Source: J029 sp964482495 (lineage in GTDB: Bacteria; Planctomycetota; UBA1135). From it: a DNA stretch of 64,000 bases. The stretch spans positions 1 to 64,000 of the forward strand of contig CAYZXS010000015.1 in NCBI GenBank assembly GCA_964482495.1, in the 5' to 3' direction. The translations under genes and the position numbers were made by a program. The notes beneath the pieces are model-generated. The model saw only the letters and a list, made by a program, of their open reading frames with translations, had not been told where the DNA came from and did no database searches. Within the stretch, counting starts at the first letter, position 1. Each line of letters starts with the position of its first letter. Of the stretch, positions 57,889-64,000 are shown one piece after another.

Positions 57889-58694
57889 CGCAGTCCCTCC
57901 ATGAGTTCCGCCAAGAAGGCGGCGGCGGCCTCCGGCGCGGCGGCGCCGGCCTCGTGCATGCGCTGGACCAGCGCGGTGCCGACGATCGCGAGGTCGGCGT
58001 GGCGGACGGCGGCGCGTACGTCCTCGGCGCTGCCGATGCCGAAGCCGACCGCGGTCGGGGTGTCGCTGAGCGAGGCCACCCGCGCCAGGAAGGCCTGGGT
58101 GGCGTCGTCGAAGCGCGTGCCGCTGCCCGTGACGCCGACCCGGCCGACGACGTAGAGGAAGCCGCGGCTGGCGGCGGCGGCCGCGGCCACGCGCGCGTCC
58201 GGGCTGGTCGGGGCGGCGAAGAAGACCGGGCACAGGCCCGCGCCCGCGGCGGCCGCGCGCAGGGGCCCGCCCTCCTCGAGCGCCAGGTCGGGCACGATCA
58301 GGGCGTCGACGCCGGCGTCGGCGGCCGCGGCGCAGGTGCCCTCCCAGCCGCGCCGGAGCAGCGGGTTGGCATAGCTCATCAGCGCGATCGGGACGGCCCC
58401 GCCCTGGTCGCGGAAGCGGGCCACGGTCTCGAGGATGCCCGTCAGGGTCGTCCCCGCCGCCAGCGACCGGTCGCCAGCGGCCTGCAGCGCCGGGCCGTCG
58501 GCGACCGGGTCGCTGAAGGGCACCCCGAGCTCGACGCAGGCGGCGCCGCCCTGGTCGAGCGCGTGCAGCGCCGCCAGGGTCCGCTCCAAGCCACCGTCCC
58601 CGGCGGTCAGATAGGGCGCGACGCCGCGCTGGCCGGCCCGCCGCAGGTCGGCGGTCCGCGCCTCGAGGCGATTGATCTCGACCCGGTGGCTCAT
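57885..58694 (-). CDS. trpA: tryptophan synthase alpha chain
   Basis: A 269-residue TIM-barrel enzyme cleaving indole-3-glycerol phosphate to indole. The start ATG at 58694 overlaps the trpB stop. Motifs include YLTAGDG near 30, the catalytic Glu and Asp patterns ELGVPFSDPVADGP and VPDLALEEGG, and VGFGIGSAEDV for phosphate binding. Length is typical. Confidence 0.94.
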   Translation of the reverse strand: MSHRVEINRLEARTADLRRAGQRGVAPYLTAGDGGLERTLAALHALDQGGAACVELGVPFSDPVADGPALQAAGDRSLAAGTTLTGILETVARFRDQGGAVPIALMSYANPLLRRGWEGTCAAAADAGVDALIVPDLALEEGGPLRAAAAGAGLCPVFFAAPTSPDARVAAAAAASRGFLYVVGRVGVTGSGTRFDDATQAFLARVASLSDTPTAVGFGIGSAEDVRAAVRHADLAIVGTALVQRMHEAGAAAPEAAAAFLAELMEGLR

Positions 58695-59866
58695 GCCTCC
58701 CCTCCTCGCAGCAGGGCCAGGACGCTGTCGAGGTCCTTGTCGCCGCGGCCGGACAGGTTCACGATCACGCGCTGTCCCGCGAGGGCGCCGGCGTGCTCCA
58801 CCACCCAGGCGAGCGCGTGGGAGCTCTCGAGCGCCGGCAGGATGCCCTCGCACTCCCCCAGCAGGCCGAAGGCGGCCAGCGCCTGTCGGTCGGTGGCGAG
58901 CTCGTAGCGGGCCCGGCCGCGCGCCTGCAGCGCCGCGTGCTCGGGCCCGATGGCCGGGTAGTCCAGGCCGGCGCTGACGCTGTGGGTCGGCCGCACCTGG
59001 CCGTCGTCGTCCTGCAGCAGCCAGGTGTGGCAGCCGTGCAGCACCCCCGGCTCGCCGCCGGCGAAGCGGGCGGCGTGGCGGCCGCTCTCGATCCCCTCGC
59101 CGCCGGCCTCGACCCCGACCAGGGCCACGCTCGGGTCGTCGACGAAGCCGCGGAAGATGCCGATGGCGTTGGAGCCGCCGCCGACGCAGGCGACCACGGC
59201 GTCGGGCAGGCCGCCGCCCTGCTGCAGCGCCTGCGCCCGCGCCTCCTCGCCGATCACCTGCTGGAACTCCGCCACCAGCGACGGGAAGGGGTGCGGTCCG
59301 AGGGCGCTGCCGAGCAGGTAGTGAGCGTCGGGGTCCGATACCCAGGCGCGCATGGCCTCATTGATGGCGTCCTTCAGCGTGCGCTGGCCGTGGCTGACGA
59401 CCTCGACCCGGGCGCCCAGCAACTCCATGCGAGCGACGTTCGGCGCCTGGCGCGCGGCGTCGACCTCGCCCATGTAGACCACGCACTCGAGCCCGAGCAG
59501 GGCGCAGGCGGTGGCGCTGGCGACGCCGTGCTGCCCGGCCCCGGTCTCGGCCAGGATGCGGGTCTTGCCCATGCGCTTGGCCAGCAGCGCTTGACCGAGG
59601 GTGTTGTTCAGTTTGTGAGCGCCGGTGTGCAGGAGGTCCTCGCGCTTCAGCCACAGCTCGCAGCCGAGGCGCTCCGAGAGCCGCCGCGCCGGGGTCAGCG
59701 GCGTCGGCCGGCCAGCGTAGTGGCGGGAAAGGCCGTCGAGCTCCGCGCGGAATTCGGCGTCCTCGCGCGCCGCCAGCCAAGCGGCCTCGAGCTGCTCGAG
59801 CGGCGCCATCAGGGTCTCCGGGGCGAACACGCCGCCGAAGGCGTCGAAGTAGGCCGAGGTCTTCAT
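58691..59866 (-). CDS. trpB: tryptophan synthase beta chain
   Basis: A 391-residue PLP enzyme combining indole and serine. The PLP lysine is in LHTGAHKLNN (near 84), phosphate binding in VGGGSNAIG, and ETGAGQHG is conserved. It starts with YFDAFGGVFAPETLM, the usual TrpB N-terminus. It is followed by trpA with ATGA overlap. Confidence 0.95.
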   Translation of the reverse strand: MKTSAYFDAFGGVFAPETLMAPLEQLEAAWLAAREDAEFRAELDGLSRHYAGRPTPLTPARRLSERLGCELWLKREDLLHTGAHKLNNTLGQALLAKRMGKTRILAETGAGQHGVASATACALLGLECVVYMGEVDAARQAPNVARMELLGARVEVVSHGQRTLKDAINEAMRAWVSDPDAHYLLGSALGPHPFPSLVAEFQQVIGEEARAQALQQGGGLPDAVVACVGGGSNAIGIFRGFVDDPSVALVGVEAGGEGIESGRHAARFAGGEPGVLHGCHTWLLQDDDGQVRPTHSVSAGLDYPAIGPEHAALQARGRARYELATDRQALAAFGLLGECEGILPALESSHALAWVVEHAGALAGQRVIVNLSGRGDKDLDSVLALLRGGEA

Positions 59867-59882
59867 CGGTGGGCGGCTCCGG

Positions 59883-60533
59883 TCATCGGTTCAGCTCCTG
59901 CAGCGCCGCCTCGGCGGCGGCCAGGAAGGCGCGCACCGCGGACGGGTCCTTGCGCCCGGGCGCGGCCTCGAGCCGCGACGAGGCGTCGGCGCCGTGCGGC
60001 CGCACCGCGGCGATCGCGGCGGCGACGTTGTCCGGCCCCAGGCCGCCCGCCAGCAGGCAGGGCAGCGGCGCGGCGGCCGCGACCAGGGCGGCGGCGGCGG
60101 CGGCCTCGACCGCCAGGCCGCTGCCGCCGGGCGAGGCCGGGTGGTCGAGCACGAATCCAGCCACCTGCTGCCTCCAGGCCGCCAGTTCCCGCTCGGCGCC
60201 GGCGCCGACGCCGATCCGGCGCAACAGCGGCAGCGGGAAGCCGTCGAAGTCGGCCGCATCCTCCCCACCGCAGAGCTGCAGGGCGGCGGCGCCGGCCTCC
60301 TGGCACCAGGTCAACGCCCGCTCCGGTGTGGGATCGACCATGACCGCCACCACCGCGGCGCCGCGCGGCAGCTCGTCGACGATGCGCCGGGCGCTGACGG
60401 CGTCGACCGAACGCGGCGAGGGCGGGTGGTGGACCACCCCCAGCGCTCCCGCGCCGGCGGTGTAGGCCATCACCGCGTCCTGCGGAGTCGTCAGGCCGCA
60501 GACCTTGGTGCGAGGGAAGGCGAAGCCGCTCAC
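59883..60533 (-). CDS. trpF: phosphoribosylanthranilate isomerase
   Basis: A 216-residue TIM-barrel enzyme from GTG 60533. Conserved features are TKVCGLTTPQDA with the catalytic Cys, VAVMVDPT, LQLCGGED, LLAGGLGPDNV and SSRLEAAPGRKDP, the usual phosphate-binding end. It overlaps trpC by 4 bases and is 16 bases before trpB. It is separate, not fused to trpC as in E. coli. Confidence 0.92.
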   Translation of the reverse strand: MSGFAFPRTKVCGLTTPQDAVMAYTAGAGALGVVHHPPSPRSVDAVSARRIVDELPRGAAVVAVMVDPTPERALTWCQEAGAAALQLCGGEDAADFDGFPLPLLRRIGVGAGAERELAAWRQQVAGFVLDHPASPGGSGLAVEAAAAAALVAAAAPLPCLLAGGLGPDNVAAAIAAVRPHGADASSRLEAAPGRKDPSAVRAFLAAAEAALQELNR

Positions 60534-61342
60534 GACGACCCCGCCTCCGTCAGCGCCGCTCGCCAGGCGGCGAGCTGGCCCCCCGGATCGTCGGCCCGCA
60601 TCAGGGCGGTGCCGACTAGGGCGGCGTCGGCCCCGGCGGCGCGTACCCGGCGCAGCTGCTCCTCGCCGTGGATGCCGCTCTCGGCCACCCGGACCGCGGT
60701 CTCCGGGACGCGCGGCAGCAGCCGCTCGACCGTGCCGAGGTCGATGGCGAAGCTGCGCAGGTCGCGGGCGTTGACGCCGACGCAGTCGGGCGCAACGGCC
60801 AGCGCCCGCTCCAGCTCGCGCTCGTCGTGGACCTCGAGCAGCACCGCCAGGCCGCACTCGGCGGCGCAGGCGCGCAGCTCCCCGAGCAGCGGGTCCGGCA
60901 GGCAGACCGCCAGCAGCAGCACGGCGTCGGCGCCGGCGGCGACGCTCTCGAGCACCATGCCCTCGTCGAGCAGGAAGTCCTTGCGCAGCCGCGGTAGGCC
61001 GCAACCGGCGACAGCGGCGAGGTCCGCCAGCGCGCCGCGGAAGTGGTCCTGCTCGGTCAGCACCGACAGCGCCGCGGCGCCGCCCGCGGCGTAGGCCGCG
61101 GCGCGGGCGCCGAGGTCGGGCTCCTGCGCCAGGTCCCCCTCCGAAGGCGAGCGTCGCTTGCACTCCGCCAAGAAGCTCAGCTCCGGCTGCCGCAGCGCGG
61201 CGAGGAAGCGGTCGCGCCGGCCGGGATCGGCCTCGGCCACGGCCTCGCGCCGGAGCGGTTCCAGCGGCAGCCGGCGCCGCCGCTCCGCGGCTCGGGCGCG
61301 CACCGCCTCGAGGATCGGATCCAAACGGGTCCCGGTGCTCAA
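60530..61342 (-). CDS. trpC: indole-3-glycerol-phosphate synthase
   Basis: A 270-residue TIM-barrel enzyme from a TTG start at 61342 that overlaps the trpD stop (TTGA). It has FLAECKRRSPSEGD with the catalytic Lys, LTEQDHFRG, LRKDFLLDEG, VNARDLRSFAIDL and AESGIHGEEQL. Length and order are canonical. Confidence 0.94.
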   Translation of the reverse strand: MSTGTRLDPILEAVRARAAERRRRLPLEPLRREAVAEADPGRRDRFLAALRQPELSFLAECKRRSPSEGDLAQEPDLGARAAAYAAGGAAALSVLTEQDHFRGALADLAAVAGCGLPRLRKDFLLDEGMVLESVAAGADAVLLLAVCLPDPLLGELRACAAECGLAVLLEVHDERELERALAVAPDCVGVNARDLRSFAIDLGTVERLLPRVPETAVRVAESGIHGEEQLRRVRAAGADAALVGTALMRADDPGGQLAAWRAALTEAGSS

Positions 61343-62379
61343 GCCTCGCCTCCGGTCTCCGGCTCAGCCGCGGCCCGCTGCGAACACGCCGCCCATTCCG
61401 CCAGCGAGCGCTTCGCGGCTCCCGAGTCCACGGCTTCGGCCGCCCGCTCCAGCGCCGCCTCCGCCTGCTCCTCGACGCCCGCGGCCAGCAGGGTGGCGGC
61501 GGCGTTGTAGAGCACGGCGTCGCGGACCGGGTCCCGAGCGCCGTCCAAGAAGGCCGCGAGGATGCGCAAGTTCAAGGCCGCGTCGCCGCCGGCGAGCGCG
61601 TCCATGCGCGCCCGGAGCAGCCCCAACGCGGCGCCGTCCGCCGGCAGCTCCGGGGCCTCGCCGACCCGCGCCACTTGGTTCTCCCCCGCGAGGGAGAGCT
61701 CGTCGGCGCCGCCGGCGCCGTGCACCACGTAGGCGCGCTCGAAGCCGAGCGCCTCCAGCGCCGCCGCCATGTCCGCCACGCGGGCCGGCTCGCTGACCCC
61801 GAGCAGGTGCCGCCGCACCCGACCCGGGTTACACAGCGGGCCGAGGAAGTTGAAGATGGTGCGGATGCCGAGCCGCTTGCGCGCCGGCGCGGCGAAGCGC
61901 ATCGCCGGGTGGAAGGCGGGCGCGTAGAGGAACACGATCCCGGTCTGCTCGAAGACCCGGCGCGCCGCCGCCGGCCCGAGCTCCAGCGCCACCCCGGCCG
62001 CCTCGAGCAGGTCGGCGCTGCCGCACTTCGAGCTGACGCTGCGGTTGCCGTGCTTGACCACCTTGGCCCCCGCCGCCGCGGCCACCAGGGCCGCCGCCGT
62101 CGACAGGTTGAAGCTGTGCAGGCCGTCGCCGCCGGTACCGCAGGTGTCGACCGCCTCGGGACAGCCGTGCTCGAAGGGCAGCATCGCCGCCCGCAGGGCC
62201 TCGGCGGCGCCGGCGATCTCCTGCGGCTGCTCGCCGCGCTCCGCCAGGGCCTTCAGCAGCTCGGCCAGGCCGTCCTCGTCCAGCCCCGCCTCCAGGGCGC
62301 CCGCGAACAGCTCCCGGGCGCGCCCGGCGGACAGCACGCGGCCGTCCCGGACCTCGGCGGCGGCATCGCGGAAGCCCAC
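61339..62379 (-). CDS. trpD: anthranilate phosphoribosyltransferase
   Basis: A 346-residue enzyme from GTG 62379. It binds PRPP through DTCGTGGDG (near 79) and anthranilate near KHGNRSVSSKCGSADLLEA, with Mg2+-binding residues around VVHGAGGADELSL. It is not fused to trpG. One base separates it from trpG, and the 4-base overlap with trpC indicates coupling. Confidence 0.94.
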   Translation of the reverse strand: MGFRDAAAEVRDGRVLSAGRARELFAGALEAGLDEDGLAELLKALAERGEQPQEIAGAAEALRAAMLPFEHGCPEAVDTCGTGGDGLHSFNLSTAAALVAAAAGAKVVKHGNRSVSSKCGSADLLEAAGVALELGPAAARRVFEQTGIVFLYAPAFHPAMRFAAPARKRLGIRTIFNFLGPLCNPGRVRRHLLGVSEPARVADMAAALEALGFERAYVVHGAGGADELSLAGENQVARVGEAPELPADGAALGLLRARMDALAGGDAALNLRILAAFLDGARDPVRDAVLYNAAATLLAAGVEEQAEAALERAAEAVDSGAAKRSLAEWAACSQRAAAEPETGGEA

Positions 62380-62380
62380 C

Positions 62381-62968
62381 TCAGCGGCCCCCCACGCACT
62401 CGCCGGCGGCCGCCAGGAAGCGGCCGATCAGGCGGTCCCCCTGCGGCGTCAGGATCGACTCGGGGTGGAACTGGATGCCGTAGCGCGGCAGCTCCTGGTG
62501 CTGGACCGCCATGACCAGTCCCTCCTCGGTCCAGGCCGTCAGCTCCAGCTCCGGCGGCAGGGCGTCGCGCTGGGCCCGCAGCGAGTGGTAGCGCCCGGCC
62601 GAGAAGGGGTTCGGCAGGCCGCGGAAGAGGCCGGCGCCGTCGTGGTGGACCAGCGAGGCCTTGCCGTGGGTCGGCACCGGGTCCAGCTCGAGCTGGCCGC
62701 CGTGGTGCTCGACGATGGCCTGGTGGCCGAGGCAGACGCCGAGCACCGGCAGGCCCTCGGGCATGCGCGCCAGCAGCTCCGGCATGACCCCGGCGGCCGC
62801 CGGGCGACCCGGGCCGGGGCTCAGCACCACCGCGGTCGGCTGCCGCGCCAGCAGCTCGGCTGCGCTGGCGGCGTCGTTGCGCAGCACCTCGACCTCCGCG
62901 CCCATCCCGGCCATGGCCTGGTAGAGGTTGAAGGTGAAGGAGTCGTAGTTGTCGAGCAGCAGGATCAT
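62381..62968 (-). CDS. trpG: anthranilate synthase glutamine amidotransferase subunit
   Basis: A 195-residue class I glutaminase. The start ATG at 62968 overlaps the trpE stop (ATGA). It begins MILLLDNYDSFTFNL, has the catalytic Cys in GVCLGHQAI and the His-Glu pair in IQFHPESIL. It supplies ammonia to TrpE. It may also serve aminodeoxychorismate synthase, as in other bacteria with one copy. Confidence 0.95.
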   Translation of the reverse strand: MILLLDNYDSFTFNLYQAMAGMGAEVEVLRNDAASAAELLARQPTAVVLSPGPGRPAAAGVMPELLARMPEGLPVLGVCLGHQAIVEHHGGQLELDPVPTHGKASLVHHDGAGLFRGLPNPFSAGRYHSLRAQRDALPPELELTAWTEEGLVMAVQHQELPRYGIQFHPESILTPQGDRLIGRFLAAAGECVGGR

Positions 62969-64000
62969 CGGATCGCCTCCCGGAAGCTCGGAGAGGCCGC
63001 CAGGCGTACGGCCTGGAACAGGGCCTCGGACTTCTCCAGGGTCTCGCGGTACTCGCGCTCCGGCCGCGAGGCGTGGACCACCCCGGCGCCCGCCTGGATC
63101 GACAGCGAGCCGTCGCGGACGACGAAGGTGCGGATCATGATCGCCATGTCCAGGTTCCCGGCCCCGTCGAGGTAGCCGAAGGCGCCGGCGTAGGAGCCGC
63201 GGGCCTCGCCCTCGATGCCGGCCAGGAGCTCCATGGCCCGGACCTTGGGCGCGCCGCTGACGGTACCGGCCGGGAAGCTGGCGGCCAGGGCGTCCAGGGC
63301 GTCGCGCCCGGCGGCCAGCTGGCACTCGACCCGGCTCACCAGGTGTTGGACCTGGGCGAACTTCTCCAGCTTGGCGTGCTCCTTGACGGCGACGGTGCCG
63401 GTGGTGGCGACGCGGCCGAGGTCGTTCCGCGCCAGGTCCACCAGCATGTCGTGCTCGGCCCGCTCCTTGGCGTCCCCGAGCAGCTCGGCGCCCAGGCGGT
63501 CGTCCTCGTCCGGGTCCTCGTGCCGGGCGCGAGTCCCTGCGATGGGCCGGTTCTGGACCCGACCGCCGCGGACCGAGACCAGGCGCTCCGGGGAGCTGCC
63601 GACGAGGGTCTCGTGGGCGCCCTCGAAGTAGAACATGTGCGGCGAGGGGTTGGTCAACCGCAGCACCCGGTAGAGCTGGAAGACGTCGCCCTCGAAGCGC
63701 TGGTCGAAGCGCTGCGAGAGCACCGCTTGGAAGATCTCGCCCTCGCGGATGGCCTGCTGCAGTTGGCGCACTCCCTCTTCGTAGCTCTCCTGGCCCATGC
63801 TCGGCCGGGCCTGGTCCTCGAGCAGCCGGAAGGGGGCGCCGGCGCTGGGCACGGTGGCCAGCTCCCGGGCCAGGACGCTCAGCTCCTCGAGCGCGGCCGG
63901 GAAGGACTCCGAGCCCTGCTCGCAGGCCCGCATCAAGACGATGCGCTGGGTGGCGTGGTCGAAGGCGAGCACGGTCGGGAAGTACTGGAACTCCGCGTCC
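62965..64000 (-). CDS. trpE: anthranilate synthase component I (5'-truncated by window edge)
   Basis: About 345 codons of the C-terminal part are visible; the N-terminus lies beyond the window. The frame is open to base 64000. Chorismate-utilising motifs are RPIAGTRARHEDPDEDDRL, LLGDAKERAEHDMLVDLARNDLGRV, FPAGTVSGAPKVRAMELL and IMIRTFV. The Trp feedback-binding LLES-type motif would be in the missing part. The order trpE-G-D-C-F-B-A means the operon promoter is outside the window, so an attenuator cannot be judged. Confidence 0.94.
   Translation of the reverse strand, partial: DAEFQYFPTVLAFDHATQRIVLMRACEQGSESFPAALEELSVLARELATVPSAGAPFRLLEDQARPSMGQESYEEGVRQLQQAIREGEIFQAVLSQRFDQRFEGDVFQLYRVLRLTNPSPHMFYFEGAHETLVGSSPERLVSVRGGRVQNRPIAGTRARHEDPDEDDRLGAELLGDAKERAEHDMLVDLARNDLGRVATTGTVAVKEHAKLEKFAQVQHLVSRVECQLAAGRDALDALAASFPAGTVSGAPKVRAMELLAGIEGEARGSYAGAFGYLDGAGNLDMAIMIRTFVVRDGSLSIQAGAGVVHASRPEREYRETLEKSEALFQAVRLAASPSFREAIR

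Overview
The window looks like chromosomal DNA of a very GC-rich, diderm, aerobic or facultatively aerobic bacterium, most likely a member of the Planctomycetota. The evidence for a diderm is a predicted outer-membrane barrel, a YceI protein, a multiheme cytochrome and many lipoproteins. The planctomycete call is an inference. It rests on gene style: an FG-GAP protein with a Cys-containing tail, squalene-cyclase-fold proteins, McsB outside Firmicutes, and NrdR beside an ATP-cone protein. No rRNA marker is present, so it is moderate confidence only. Gene density is extreme: about 62 protein genes, no stretch of 300 bases or more without a gene, and many 1-4 bp start/stop overlaps. I found no rRNA, tRNA, CRISPR array, insertion sequence, prophage or plasmid feature.

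Layout from left to right. 1-151: tail of an unknown gene with a repeated decapeptide. 148-2315: arginine kinase mcsB, divergent from a K+ channel with an RCK domain. 2312-6839: an operon of aminotransferase, threonine aldolase, phosphomannomutase and arginase. 6946-12605: a five-gene coupled block, Fe(III)-type ABC transporter (binding protein, fused permease, ATPase), pentaheme cytochrome and HEAT-repeat lipoprotein. 12602-15178: hybrid histidine kinase. 15234-19347: zinc/manganese ABC transporter with a His-rich outer-membrane protein and a small membrane protein. 19385-21457: moaA, a WalJ-like hydrolase and a small membrane protein. 21454-26056: glycosyltransferase, OPT transporter, PAP2 phosphatase and an M28 glutaminyl-cyclase-like lipoprotein. 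26108-36154: smc, an ATP-cone protein, nrdR, mnmE, yidC and a metallophosphoesterase. 36271-45670: SurA-like isomerase, nadD, hisS, lipoproteins, gluQ, a PqqB-like protein, larC, comF and a membrane protein. 45753-49424: pcm, yceI, a membrane protein and an FG-GAP protein. 49681-55094: a molybdenum hydroxylase of the 4-hydroxybenzoyl-CoA reductase type with two coupled genes. 55098-56578: YheT-type hydrolase and a membrane protein. 56642-64000: a nearly complete tryptophan operon trpE-G-D-C-F-B-A followed by a small chorismate-mutase-like gene and DAHP synthase; trpE runs off the right edge.

The genes mostly form housekeeping and biosynthetic groups, with two metal-uptake loci. Three signals stand out. 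First, about eleven genes, mostly at the head of transcription units, carry a TANNNT -10-like box only 6-11 bases before the start codon and no Shine-Dalgarno sequence, which suggests widespread leaderless or near-leaderless transcription. Second, an ATP-cone protein without recognisable radical chemistry sits between nrdR and smc. Third, a pentaheme cytochrome is translationally coupled to an iron-type ABC transporter.
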